Shown: positions 7,848 to 16,790 of the stretch, in pieces
Layout: each line of letters opens with the position of its first letter
Numbering within the stretch: the first letter of the stretch is position 1
Assembly (NCBI GenBank): GCA_021824565.1
Contig: JAKAKL010000054.1
Span: 30,061 to 94,060, forward strand
Length of the DNA: 64,000 bases
Direction: 5' to 3'
DNA from: Bacteroidota bacterium
Lineage (GTDB): Bacteria > Bacteroidota > Ignavibacteria > Ignavibacteriales > Ignavibacteriaceae
Translations under genes and position numbers: made by a program
Notes under the pieces: generated by a model
Database searches by the model: none
Told to the model about the DNA's origin: nothing
Seen by the model: the letters and a program-made list of their open reading frames with translations, nothing else

Positions 7848-10053
7848 ATTATTGAATTTTTCTAAGACTAAAAAAGGAAAAATTTCTATTATCGCAGTCG
7901 CTGTTTTATTGATTGGTTTTATTTTCACTCAATTTATATACGAACCTTTTTTTGAGTGGTATACCGGAGTTAAAAACGGCGACCTGACTTATGATACAAG
8001 CGTTAAACTTTCAGAAAAACAATTTAACGATCTCGCAAAAAGCTTAACATACCAGGATAGACTGCAGCGCGCGGAGGAAATGACGAAGGATGAAAAAGAT
8101 CCTGTTACGCGAAAAGTAAAAATTGAAATGCTTATGAATACTCCTTCGTTCATGCACGATACGCAGTTCAATCATATAAAATACTTTAGAGACGCCGGCA
8201 TCCTTCAATACAAAGGACCGGAAACATGTTTGAAATGCCACGAAGACATTACCGTTAGGCATTCGGATGGAAGCACTGAAAAAGTTAATACGATGGATGA
8301 CATCGTCAATTCAGTCCACTTTGAATTCCAAAGAATGGCAGCCGGATTTTCTACTTATGGTTTTAACGGCAAGCAGGTTAACCAAAAAGGCAGAGCTATT
8401 CCAGTCGGCAAAATTGATAGAGCCTGCGGTATCCCCGGCAGCTTTTCATGGACAGGCTGGGCAGAACTTATTGCCACTAAACCGGACAGCCTGCACGGCA
8501 AAATTCTAATGCGCAGCGAAGGATGCGGTCAATGCCATATCGGCGGCAACTATCAGCCTGCTACCGAAAAGATGATGCCCTTCGGCGATGTTCCGAATTC
8601 TGCGAAAGAAGGAATCGACTGCCTTATTTGCCATTCGCAGACTTATGACATGAATGATAAATACGTTATTAAAGATAAAGTAGGATTGCGCTGGAATCAG
8701 GATAGGTCTATGAAAGCTGCGCTTACTGTTACAAAGCCTTCAAATCAAAATTGTTTGTATTGTCATCAGCATAATATGGGCGGCGATACTTATTCAGGAA
8801 ATGTGTCTGCACATAATTTAGGATATGAACATCCAAGAATCCTTCATGCGGGTGCAAAACGCGGAAATCCTTTTAGTCCCGAAGAAGATGTTCACGCCGC
8901 TGCCGGAGTTAAATGTCTTGACTGTCATGTTCCAGAAGGACATAAAATTCCGCGAGGCACAAAAGGAACTGATCTCGTTGCAAACGATTTGCCTAACAGA
9001 ACTGTTGCTTGCGAAAACTGCCATACTTCTGCGCCTCATACAAAGAATGAATTGGAACGTGTAATACTGAACGGTCACGTTGCAAGAATCGCATGCGAAA
9101 CGTGCCACATACCTAGCCTAAGAGAAGATAACGTTGTTCTTAGAGATTGGGTTCATCCTACTTATAATAAAGAAGAAGGAATGTATGTATATACCGATGT
9201 CTTAAAATCCGGCAAGCCCAACATTGGCTTCACTTATCTTTGGTATAACGGCGATGGAACTTTTCTCGCCGGAGCGCTTGGAAATAATCCGAATAAAACA
9301 AACAGCTATAATCCTCTCATGGATCAAATGACAAGCATAACCAACCCGGAAGCTCTGGATGAAATTAAAAACAACATTAAGAATGATTTTCATCTTAACG
9401 ATAAGCAAGTTGCAAAATATATGCTCGCCGCTACCAATACGCTTTCTCAGCTTACCCCGGCGATGCTTGAAAAAAGAAGAAAAGATATCGCCGATAATTT
9501 AATGACAATAAGCGATCACGGCGATAGCAAAATATATCCTTTCAAGCTCTTCAATGCTTATATGTATGAAGACATGTCAAATCAAGGTCCGTTCGGCGCG
9601 ATGATTTTGCCTTTCGATTATGCCACTTATTATGAAACCGGCAATTCGCTCGAAGCTGTTAAAGTTGCCATACAAAATCCAATCGTAAAAAGAATGTATC
9701 AATATCCATTTAAAAAATATATGATGGATGACTTCATGCATTATTTCGGCGTTGATACATGGTCTGATGTATATCCGATTGATAACAAAGGTAATTTGAG
9801 AAATGTTGAACCGCACTGGATGAGACAGTTCGGAACTCTGATGATAAATCACTCCATTAAAAAAGAAGGACTGGCTTGCGCTTCATGCCATTCTCCTAAC
9901 GGAATATTAGACTTCAAGAAACTTGGATATTCTCCGGAAAGAGTAAAAGATCTGGAACATCTTCCCGAATTGAAATATTTCAAATCAAAACCAAATAAAG
10001 TTGCCGAGCATAAAAAAGAAACTAAGAAGACAGTCGCGCTAAACTTTAAATAA
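7837..10053 (+). CDS. Octahaem cytochrome c, tetrathionate reductase (OTR)-like family
   Basis: This is a large periplasmic multihaem protein, probably the terminal reductase or a haem oxidoreductase of the operon. The 738 residues start with a single N-terminal membrane helix (about 12-32) that anchors it. Eight CxxCH motifs start near residues 131, 230, 262, 306, 360, 392, 420 and 681. The spacing and elements such as GIDCLICHSQTYD, DVHAAAGVKCLDCH and ACETCHIPSL resemble the octahaem OTR/hydroxylamine-oxidoreductase-like families. The isolated eighth haem near the C-terminus follows a 260-residue stretch without haems. The substrate (tetrathionate, nitrite, hydroxylamine or other) cannot be read from sequence alone. 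The gene overlaps the b561-like gene by 11 bp and is followed by a strong terminator. Confidence 0.85.
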   Translation: MKNKLLNFSKTKKGKISIIAVAVLLIGFIFTQFIYEPFFEWYTGVKNGDLTYDTSVKLSEKQFNDLAKSLTYQDRLQRAEEMTKDEKDPVTRKVKIEMLMNTPSFMHDTQFNHIKYFRDAGILQYKGPETCLKCHEDITVRHSDGSTEKVNTMDDIVNSVHFEFQRMAAGFSTYGFNGKQVNQKGRAIPVGKIDRACGIPGSFSWTGWAELIATKPDSLHGKILMRSEGCGQCHIGGNYQPATEKMMPFGDVPNSAKEGIDCLICHSQTYDMNDKYVIKDKVGLRWNQDRSMKAALTVTKPSNQNCLYCHQHNMGGDTYSGNVSAHNLGYEHPRILHAGAKRGNPFSPEEDVHAAAGVKCLDCHVPEGHKIPRGTKGTDLVANDLPNRTVACENCHTSAPHTKNELERVILNGHVARIACETCHIPSLREDNVVLRDWVHPTYNKEEGMYVYTDVLKSGKPNIGFTYLWYNGDGTFLAGALGNNPNKTNSYNPLMDQMTSITNPEALDEIKNNIKNDFHLNDKQVAKYMLAATNTLSQLTPAMLEKRRKDIADNLMTISDHGDSKIYPFKLFNAYMYEDMSNQGPFGAMILPFDYATYYETGNSLEAVKVAIQNPIVKRMYQYPFKKYMMDDFMHYFGVDTWSDVYPIDNKGNLRNVEPHWMRQFGTLMINHSIKKEGLACASCHSPNGILDFKKLGYSPERVKDLEHLPELKYFKSKPNKVAEHKKETKKTVALNFK

Positions 10054-10070
10054 AAATTAAATCCATTTCT

Positions 10071-10110
10071 AAAAGAGATTGCGTTCTTATAAGGAGGCAG
10101 TCTCTTTTTT
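10071..10110 (+). terminator. Intrinsic terminator after the cytochrome operon
   Basis: A 12-bp stem, AAAAGAGATTGC pairing with GCAGTCTCTTTT and containing one G-U pair, encloses a 14-nt loop and runs directly into a T tract. It begins 18 bp after the octahaem cytochrome stop codon and separates it from the convergent YciI-like gene. Confidence 0.8.
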
Positions 10111-10112
10111 AT

Positions 10113-10445
10113 TTACGGCAGGCTGTCTCCGGGAAAGCTTCTGCACGGGTGAATTTCATAAACGAAAACGCCTTCTTTCACTCCGGGATCTTCGTCCATA
10201 ATTTTTTTTGTTTCTTCCACGCTTGCATTGAATATCCCTAAACCAGAAACATCACTTCCATCTGCTACCGGACAGACAATCGAAAGCAGTCCTTCGTGCC
10301 TTAAAGAAAAATTCCTTCTGCCGTGTTCCCAGATTATTTTTTCAACGCTGGCTTCTTTCTTTTTAGGTCCGGCTTTAAGAATTACAATAGAATACTGCTT
10401 TGTTTTTTTCAGCATATCAAGCATGAATTCGTCGGTTATTGTCAT
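10113..10445 (-). CDS. YciI-like protein (YCII-related domain)
   Basis: A small cytoplasmic protein of 110 residues with the ferredoxin-like fold expected of the YCII-related family. The recognisable elements are YSIVILKAGPKK, a conserved histidine in WEHGRRNF, the GLGIFNASVEETKKIMDED segment with its Asp-Pro pair (DPGV), and a final beta strand. Family members are poorly characterised; some are enzymes or redox-associated proteins. It is a single gene, convergent with the cytochrome operon and divergent from the esterase at 10512, with only 66 bp between their starts. Confidence 0.75.
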   Translation of the reverse strand: MTITDEFMLDMLKKTKQYSIVILKAGPKKKEASVEKIIWEHGRRNFSLRHEGLLSIVCPVADGSDVSGLGIFNASVEETKKIMDEDPGVKEGVFVYEIHPCRSFPGDSLP

Positions 10446-10511
10446 CTTTGGAGTTCTTTCTTATGTTTATCAATAGAATTTTTCTTTCACGAAAATATAG
10501 GAGTAAAAAAT

Positions 10512-11405
10512 ATGAATACAATAAGACATATATTACTATGTGTTTTTCTGCTCTTCGCGGCGGCAAATATTTACCCGCAGGTTTCACATGGTTTTGTAAA
10601 AGAGGGTTTGACTTTGCAAAGCAAAATTCTCGGAAAAGAAGTTCGTTATACTATTTATCTCCCTTTTGATTACGAAACGTCGAGTCGTTTTTATCCTGTT
10701 GTTTATATGCTTCACGGCTTTGGCGATAACGATATTGGATGGATTCAATTCGGCGAAGCCGACATGATTGCCGATAAAGGAATTGCAGATATGGAAATTC
10801 CTCCGATGATTCTTGTTATGCCCGACGCCGGCGTTTCGTGGTATATAAATAATTACAACGATTCCGTCCGTTACGAAGATTTCTTCTTCAAAGAATTTAT
10901 TCCTTTCATCGAGCAGCACTATAGAATCTTAAGCGAAAAAAGATACAGAGCCGTGCTCGGTCTTTCTATGGGCGGCTACGGCGCTTTGGTTTATGCGCTT
11001 AAACATCCTGATATGTTCTCTTCATGTGTAGCGTTCAGCGCCGGCGTTTTCACTGACGAAGAAATAATTAATATGAATAACGATGAATGGAAAAATCTTC
11101 TTGGCGTGGTGTACGGTCCTAACCTGGAAGGCAAAGACAGGCTTACAAATCAATTTAAAGAAAACGATCCGCTCGACATTATTAAAAGCTCGGATGCAAA
11201 TAAACTTAAAAGCGTACGATATTATCTCGACTGCGGCGATAAAGATTTTTTGTATAAAGGCAACGCCGCGCTTCATGTTCTTTTAAGAGATTTGAACATC
11301 CCTCATGAATGCAGAATGAGAGACGGCGCCCATACGTGGACTTACTGGCGCACCGGTTTACTTAATGGCTTAAAATTCATAGGAGCAAGCTTTCATCAAT
11401 ATTAA
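10512..11405 (+). CDS. Secreted esterase D/tributyrin esterase-like alpha/beta hydrolase
   Basis: A 297-residue serine esterase of the putative esterase (esterase D/FghA/EstA) family. Visible elements are the oxyanion-loop HGFGDN, the nucleophile elbow GLSMGGYGA, a DCGDKDFLY acidic region and the catalytic histidine in DGAHTWTYW. A signal peptide (about residues 1-21, ending AANIYPQ) indicates export. An in-frame upstream extension exists, but the ATG at 10512 is chosen because it is preceded by AGGAG at 8-nt spacing and opens directly into the signal peptide. Natural substrates could be acylated sugars or short-chain esters. Confidence 0.85.
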   Translation: MNTIRHILLCVFLLFAAANIYPQVSHGFVKEGLTLQSKILGKEVRYTIYLPFDYETSSRFYPVVYMLHGFGDNDIGWIQFGEADMIADKGIADMEIPPMILVMPDAGVSWYINNYNDSVRYEDFFFKEFIPFIEQHYRILSEKRYRAVLGLSMGGYGALVYALKHPDMFSSCVAFSAGVFTDEEIINMNNDEWKNLLGVVYGPNLEGKDRLTNQFKENDPLDIIKSSDANKLKSVRYYLDCGDKDFLYKGNAALHVLLRDLNIPHECRMRDGAHTWTYWRTGLLNGLKFIGASFHQY

Positions 11406-11441
11406 TATTTCTACACTTAAAAAAATGCAGCCTCTTTAGCT

Positions 11442-11488
11442 ATGGATTTTGTTTGGAGTAATTACTCTAATTATCCGGCAAAATCCAT
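11442..11488. terminator. Nested hairpin between convergent genes
   Basis: An exact 10-bp inverted repeat (ATGGATTTTG / CAAAATCCAT) surrounds a second perfect palindrome, GAGTAATTACTC, at 11456-11467. It lies between the ends of the esterase gene and the minus-strand gene at 11518. There is no long T tract, so a terminator role is plausible but unproven. Confidence 0.4.
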
Positions 11489-11517
11489 TACTTTAATATT
11501 TTTGAAATGCCTTATTG

Positions 11518-12399
11518 TTACTTCCCTTGTCTTCCCTGGATTATTTCTATCAAGTTCATTACGGAATCTATTTCTTCCTGCGGGATTTCCGGCATCGCAA
11601 TATCCATTGCTATTCTAAGCCAGCGGATATTTAAATGCTTCACCGCGTACGAAATTTCCTCTTCTGCTTTTTGCGGATTCCTCTGAACCGCATCGTAAAA
11701 TCTTGCCGCCGCCTTTACACAGATAATGCTTGGTGCAAGATTGTTGTTGCATATCTTTATTAAATTGTTGTTCTCTTCAATATTAGATTCGCACAATGCA
11801 ATCGCTTTTAAGCCTGCTTGTTTTTGAAGATCATGTTTGTTAAATGCCTTAACGTTTTTGTCTCCCGCGATCTTCAAAAGCTGGTTGACGCTGCTGTCTA
11901 TGTCAAAAATACTTTTTACTCCGTTACGATACGATTTGTCTATCGCTGCCTTGATTGAAGTCTCTATATTTTCCTTTGCCTTTTTAATAAGGTCAAAGCC
12001 GATTCTAAAATCTTTAGAAAGCTGGATTACCTTTTCATAATCGCCCTGCTCAATCGCTGTATCAAGCTGTACCGACGGCGCTTCTTTACCTCCGGCTCTT
12101 CTTTCTCTTAATGAAGAAAAACTCTGTGTGTTTGATTCTTCATTAAGTATTTTGGTCTGCTTCCTTTTTGCTTCGTCTTCCGGCGTTAGTAATTTTAGTC
12201 CGCGCAGCGTTAAATTTTCCGAAACAAGATTATAATTTTCTTCGTCAACATTAAAACTCACAAGCGTATAGTCGCCTAATGTTCCGAATCTCAATGAGCT
12301 TATCTCAATTTTCTGCGAAGAATCTCTCAATACCTTTAACATGTTCTTCACAAATTCTAATTCAAGATCATTTACTTTTACGACTATTTTTCGTTTCAT
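11518..12399 (-). CDS. Uncharacterised cytoplasmic protein
   Basis: I do not recognise this 293-residue protein. It has no signal peptide or membrane helix. An N-terminal mixed alpha/beta domain (about residues 1-85) is followed by a charged, probably disordered linker (about 86-125). The C-terminal part is helical and rich in Lys, Glu, Ile and Asn (about 130-290), with a segment resembling tandem helices around YEKVIQLSKDFRIG. The start ATG at 12397-12399 has no strong ribosome-binding site. The lipoprotein gene at 12468 lies 68 bp upstream on the same strand and could be in the same transcript. Confidence 0.7.
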   Translation of the reverse strand: MKRKIVVKVNDLELEFVKNMLKVLRDSSQKIEISSLRFGTLGDYTLVSFNVDEENYNLVSENLTLRGLKLLTPEDEAKRKQTKILNEESNTQSFSSLRERRAGGKEAPSVQLDTAIEQGDYEKVIQLSKDFRIGFDLIKKAKENIETSIKAAIDKSYRNGVKSIFDIDSSVNQLLKIAGDKNVKAFNKHDLQKQAGLKAIALCESNIEENNNLIKICNNNLAPSIICVKAAARFYDAVQRNPQKAEEEISYAVKHLNIRWLRIAMDIAMPEIPQEEIDSVMNLIEIIQGRQGK

Positions 12400-12467
12400 G
12401 ATTTATTTACTTATACTGATTGCTACTATTGAATTATAATTTTTATGAAGTTACTGGTGAATTATTT

Positions 12468-12992
12468 CTAATCTAATCTCGCAAACCTTCCGGCGTGCTT
12501 GTTAAAACTATTTCCCCATAAGAATTCAGATGAGCTTACGATATATAAACTGCCGCTCTTTTTTATTGGAAGCTGAGCGATGTTTAAAGAATAGTTTGAA
12601 ATGTTATATGTAAAGTAATGAGGACTGCCGTCTTCATCTAAAATGAAAAGTAATGTATCATGACGGACTGAATATTTTCCGGTATACAGTGTGTCTTTAT
12701 TAAATCCTGAATAGACCGTGCCGTTGTTTATGTAAGAGACAATATTTGGAGGTAAGATTTTAAGTATGAAGCTGTCGCCGCTTAATGTCAGAGTTGACGT
12801 TTTCTGCATGTTTGTTTCGCTTGAAACTCCGCTCGAATAAATTCCATTTCCTTCATTTATCCAGCTAAATGTCTCTGACCATTTGCCGTTCAATTGCAGA
12901 TTATTTCCTGCAGCCGCCGGGTTCTCCTTGCAGCTATTAATAAACGACAGAATAAAAGCCGTTAGTATTACGTATTTAAAAAGAGATTTCAT
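12468..12992 (-). CDS. Small lipoprotein
   Basis: A 174-residue protein with an N-terminal lipoprotein signal (hydrophobic core then lipobox FINSC, cysteine near residue 21), so it is probably anchored to a membrane facing the periplasm or surface. The mature part is beta-rich, with a GKWSETFSW element and repeated Thr/Ser/Asp strands suggestive of a small lipocalin-like sheet. A GKW motif shortly after the lipobox also occurs in the lipoprotein at 48989. No enzymatic motif was seen and the function is unknown. Confidence 0.75.
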   Translation of the reverse strand: MKSLFKYVILTAFILSFINSCKENPAAAGNNLQLNGKWSETFSWINEGNGIYSSGVSSETNMQKTSTLTLSGDSFILKILPPNIVSYINNGTVYSGFNKDTLYTGKYSVRHDTLLFILDEDGSPHYFTYNISNYSLNIAQLPIKKSGSLYIVSSSEFLWGNSFNKHAGRFARLD

Positions 12993-13196
12993 ATTATAGT
13001 TTTAAGCCTTAAGAGAATTGTTTCTCTCTAACTTTTCAAAGATAAATAATATTGTACTTAAAACACAATTCATTTTATACATTGTCCTTATATATACTAA
13101 TAAATAAGCTGGACACAGCTAACCACTTCTATTGTCGAGATTTTTAGTATTTTATTTAGCGCACTTATCTATTATTTCCGTGATTAGAGTCTATAA

Positions 13197-14048
13197 CTAC
13201 CTGATTTCTTTGAAAGGTCTTTGCAGAAACTTCAGTATAATCTCGTTTGCCAGCGCCGGTCGTTCCAGTAAAAGACCATGACTTGCGCCCGGGATTATGC
13301 AAAGCTCCGCATTCGGAAGCGAATGGAAAAGCTTCAACGTATGTGTGTCAATGATTATATCATGATCGCCAGCCATTACAAGCGTCGGCGTCTCTATCGA
13401 ATTAAGCTGTTCGATTGTAAAATTTGGATGATAAAGATCCAATCTGTTAAGCTTATCGTAAATAATTCCGGCTCTTTGCGGAAAATGCGAATGCATTATA
13501 ATATTACGTTGCGAGGCTGAATCCAGCTTTGCAAAAGTAGTATTCTTCATATCTCTGATCATATCCGCAGGCAGCGCAGTTGAGTCCGGCACAAAGTTAG
13601 CCCCGTCAGCTATCAGCTTTGCTACCTTCGCCGGATATTTTAACGCAAGCTCAAGACCTATAATTGCGCCGTCGCTCCATCCAAGCACATAGGCGCTGTC
13701 TATCTTCAATGAATCAAGCAATTGATCCATATCCGACGCCATTAAAGAAAACGACAACTCTTGATCCGAATCGGTAGACAATCCCTGCGCCCTGCTGTCG
13801 ACTGCAACTACTTTATAATATTTCGCGAATTCCTTAATCTGATTTCTAAGATCATAAATCGATCCGCCGTTGCCGTGCATTATTAAAAGAGGATGACCGC
13901 TTCCATATATTTCATAATAAAGAGAAATGCCGTTTACATGAACATATTGACCCGCTTCCGCATTCGATCCGTATACAAATTTCTTCTGACCAGCCGCATA
14001 AACTGCCGTCAATATAACGAGGCTTAAACAAAAAAATATTCTTTTCAT
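13197..14048 (-). CDS. Exported alpha/beta hydrolase
   Basis: A 283-residue alpha/beta-fold hydrolase with a cleavable signal peptide (about residues 1-20, ending VYAAGQ). The catalytic features are the oxyanion segment MHGNGG, the nucleophile elbow GWSDG, an acidic residue in VMAGDHDIII and the histidine in GASHGLLLERP. It is unrelated in detail to the esterase at 10512 and closer to the general alpha/beta hydrolase_1 family. It is a single gene with about 190-200 bp of non-coding DNA on each side. The substrate cannot be predicted. Confidence 0.82.
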   Translation of the reverse strand: MKRIFFCLSLVILTAVYAAGQKKFVYGSNAEAGQYVHVNGISLYYEIYGSGHPLLIMHGNGGSIYDLRNQIKEFAKYYKVVAVDSRAQGLSTDSDQELSFSLMASDMDQLLDSLKIDSAYVLGWSDGAIIGLELALKYPAKVAKLIADGANFVPDSTALPADMIRDMKNTTFAKLDSASQRNIIMHSHFPQRAGIIYDKLNRLDLYHPNFTIEQLNSIETPTLVMAGDHDIIIDTHTLKLFHSLPNAELCIIPGASHGLLLERPALANEIILKFLQRPFKEIR

Positions 14049-14239
14049 AAGAATCTACCAATCCTATTAAGCAGATTGTTCTTGTTAAACATATTTTATA
14101 AAACTCTCTTTTAATAGCCAAGGCTTTTATGCCGTGGATTTCATATTTATTATTATCCCAGCTTTAGCTGCATTGAAAAAAACTATCATAAGATATTTAC
14201 GCTCTGCGATGTCACCTATCAATAACATCATGCCAATTT

Positions 14240-15358
14240 TTATTCCGTTGGCTCTATTTCTTGATAGTTAAATTCTACTTTAGTTTGTCTAATTATTTCA
14301 TCAAGAATTTCAACAAGTTTTTTCTTTTTTACACAGTCATCGAAAATCTTTAGTAGTTTCGGTATGTTTATTACTTCTTCGATTGAACTCATGTATTTAT
14401 TTACTATCTCTCTGACAGAATAAAGTTGTTCTGCATTTGATTTTAAAAGAGCGGTAATTTCATTTTCTGTAAGATTGGTTTTTACAACAAAAGTAATTGG
14501 ATAGCGTTCAATTTTATCAATATCTAAAAAATATTTTTTAACATCTAATGTTTCTGTAACTTGGAAAAACCTTCCTAATGGTTTCATTACAAAGTCGATT
14601 CCGCCATCATTGGCGTTTGTCCTTCCGGTCTTAAATAATTTTAGATAATCTTCTTTAATTTTAGTCTGCTCAAATCCCCAAAATATTTTTTGATCTTTAT
14701 AATATGAACGAAGAATAGAATAGCTGACTATTTCAAATAATCTTGCATCAACGTTTGGTTGTAAAAGACTTTTTATAAACTCTTGTACTTTAGAAGATTT
14801 TTTACCCTCTATCTTTTGTAATTCTATACAACTTGAAATAAATCTCTCGAAGGAAACGCGTTTTGTTTTTACATATTCATCAATTATTTCAAGAATTGAT
14901 TCAGCGACATTATGTTGTTTCTTGGCAAGAGAAATCTTAATAAGATTTTCATTAATCCAGTATCTATTTGTTTCCAGATTTCGCAAGATTGGTATGTAGC
15001 TGGAAGTCGGAAAGAATTTTTGGAATTCAGAGTTCACCCTATTATTTAATGCGTGGTTTTGTAATTTACTTCCGAAAGGTAGCTCTCTTTGACGTGTAAA
15101 TATTTTTGAATATTCAGCTCCTTTATAGTCTTTGTATTTACCCGATTTATCAAAACCTTTTTTAAGATAATCTTCAATTAAAACATAAATTGCGTACAGA
15201 TTAGCAAAACTTGATCTCGCTTTTGAACCCCTTTCAGCAGATTTAGTCTTGAAGTTGATATATTGTAAAAGTTCACTTTTTTCATAAATATCTTCGGAAT
15301 TTTCATTATAGTTTTTTCTCAGAATTCCTTTGATTTTTTGTGTGAAGGTATGTTCCAT
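14240..15358 (-). CDS. Putative type II restriction endonuclease
   Basis: A 372-residue protein immediately downstream of, and overlapping by 53 bp, a DNA methyltransferase gene, the usual arrangement of a restriction-modification pair. A possible PD-(D/E)xK-like core lies near residues 230-265: TGRTNANDGGIDFV, then RFFQVTE. The DGGID-x-Q pattern resembles Mrr-type nucleases, but the expected final lysine is replaced (QVTE). The rest is Lys- and Glu-rich and helical. The nuclease role is inferred mostly from context. Other explanations are a recognition subunit or a protein of unknown function. The composition looks more AT-rich than that of the flanking genes, consistent with transfer. Confidence 0.62.
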   Translation of the reverse strand: MEHTFTQKIKGILRKNYNENSEDIYEKSELLQYINFKTKSAERGSKARSSFANLYAIYVLIEDYLKKGFDKSGKYKDYKGAEYSKIFTRQRELPFGSKLQNHALNNRVNSEFQKFFPTSSYIPILRNLETNRYWINENLIKISLAKKQHNVAESILEIIDEYVKTKRVSFERFISSCIELQKIEGKKSSKVQEFIKSLLQPNVDARLFEIVSYSILRSYYKDQKIFWGFEQTKIKEDYLKLFKTGRTNANDGGIDFVMKPLGRFFQVTETLDVKKYFLDIDKIERYPITFVVKTNLTENEITALLKSNAEQLYSVREIVNKYMSSIEEVINIPKLLKIFDDCVKKKKLVEILDEIIRQTKVEFNYQEIEPTE

Positions 15359-16217
15359 AATTCGTCTCGAAAAGTTTAAATTGATTTGAATTTATTTTTT
15401 GTAACTCATAAGTTTTTAGTTCACGTACTAGTTTCTCACCTTTATATGTATCGCTAAGTCCAAGCCTTCTTAGCCCTATCTTTATGTAGTCTTCTTGTAA
15501 TTCAATTGAAATAGATTTTCTATGGAGAATTTGGGCAACGTAGGCGGTCGTAAAAGCTCCCGCAAATGGATCTAAAATTATATCACCTTCATTTGAACTA
15601 GCCTTTATTATTCTCTCTAACAGCGCTATAGGTTTTTGAGTAGGATGATTTTCATATTCATCCATTCTGTATCGAACTCTCGAGAACTCCCATACATTAC
15701 CAGGTACTTTTTCTGAATTGTAAATTTGGGGAGGATTCTTTCTATAGTCGATAAGCTTTCGCTTCGCTCCCGTCTTGGCTTCAACTAATATATCATCAGA
15801 GTTGAAAGTATAATTGTCTGCATCTTTGACGCAAAATAAAATTGGTTCGTATAATGAACCGTAGTATTTTTTAGCTTGAACACCAGAACTATCATAATAC
15901 CAGACAATTCTTGATAGAATATTAATTTTATCTCTTAAAAATATATCGAAGTATGGCATAAATTGAGTTGACGTCATTACGTAAAGGCTGCCGTTTCTCT
16001 TCAATTTTTTAATACATAATTGAAGCCATTCATAGCACCATTCCAAATAATCTTCATCCTTATCCCATTTATCTCTATGCCCATTGAAATTTTTTCCAAT
16101 GTTATAAGGTGGATCTATAAAAATAAGGTCAACTGAATTATCATCTACGAAATCTTTTAGCACTTCTACTGAGTCACCATTTATTATCTTATGCTGTTCA
16201 CTTCCTAAGAATTCCAT
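15306..16217 (-). CDS. DNA methyltransferase (beta-class, N6-adenine or N4-cytosine)
   Basis: A 303-residue SAM-dependent DNA methyltransferase. The catalytic motif IV, IDPPYNIG, comes first (about residues 34-41) and the SAM-binding motif I, LDPFAGAFTTA, comes late (about 205-215), the order typical of the beta class. DPPY favours N6-adenine methylation. The NHPTQKP region precedes motif I as in this class. The ATG at 16217 is preferred to an upstream TTG because AAGGAAAG precedes it. The gene probably protects the host from the overlapping downstream nuclease candidate. The recognition sequence is not predictable. Confidence 0.9.
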   Translation of the reverse strand: MEFLGSEQHKIINGDSVEVLKDFVDDNSVDLIFIDPPYNIGKNFNGHRDKWDKDEDYLEWCYEWLQLCIKKLKRNGSLYVMTSTQFMPYFDIFLRDKINILSRIVWYYDSSGVQAKKYYGSLYEPILFCVKDADNYTFNSDDILVEAKTGAKRKLIDYRKNPPQIYNSEKVPGNVWEFSRVRYRMDEYENHPTQKPIALLERIIKASSNEGDIILDPFAGAFTTAYVAQILHRKSISIELQEDYIKIGLRRLGLSDTYKGEKLVRELKTYELQKINSNQFKLFETNYGTYLHTKNQRNSEKKL

Positions 16218-16494
16218 CAACTTTCCTTTTTTATGCAAATATAACTAATATTAAAATTTGATTCATTTTTTAACTTTCAAACTTGATAAAAAATATTATA
16301 GCTGATTCCCCTCAATAAATTATTTCCGCCGTCATAGTACGCTCCGACTTTATCAAGTGACAATGCTATTATAGAAAAACCTCTTCAATGCTTAGCATAT
16401 TTCACTCACCATTTCACAGACTCGTTTCCCCGCCTGTCATGGACCATTCCATAACAGAATAATTCTAACTAAGCTTAGAAGTTATCATTTCGCA

Positions 16495-16788
16495 CTCCGC
16501 TGAGCCTTTACACCACTTAGCAGGTGATTTATGACGCTCCGCTGAGTCTTTATAGCACTTAGCAGGTGATTTATATCTCTCCGCTGAGTCTTTATACCGC
16601 TTAGCAGGTGATTTAAATCTCTCCGCTGAGTCTTTATAGCACTTAGTAGGTGATTTATATCTCTCCGCTGAGTCTTTATACCGCTTAGCAGGTGATTTAC
16701 ATCTCTCCGCTGAGCCTTTACACCGCTTAGCAGATGCTTTCCATCGCTTCGCTGAACCGCTCCATCAATTAGTTGAGGTCAGTCGTCA
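16495..16788 (-). repeat. Tandem array of seven 42-bp units (two related 21-bp halves each)
   Basis: Seven units begin at 16495, 16537, 16579, 16621, 16663, 16705 and 16747, in exact 42-bp register without spacers. The last unit is degenerate. Each begins CTCCGCTGAG on the plus strand and contains CTTAGCAGG, which can pair with CCGCTGAG to form a small stem. The two halves of a unit share a TTTATA core 21 bp apart. On the minus strand the array is open in one frame as alternating heptads of the type RYKSPAK and RYKDSAE for about 100 codons. No ATG, GTG or TTG start exists in that frame. It is not a CRISPR because there are no spacers. Confidence 0.9.
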
Positions 16789-16790
16789 CA

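Noticed and set aside
10323..10511. N-terminal extension of the esterase gene
   Set aside because: It precedes the signal peptide and overlaps the divergent YciI-like gene; the ATG at 10512 has a good ribosome-binding site.
16495..16788. 42-bp tandem array as a CRISPR
   Set aside because: The units abut directly with no variable spacers, and no cas genes are near.
16495..16788. Minus-strand heptad-repeat frame as a coding gene
   Set aside because: No ATG, GTG or TTG in frame, no ribosome-binding site, and unit differences are mainly non-synonymous.
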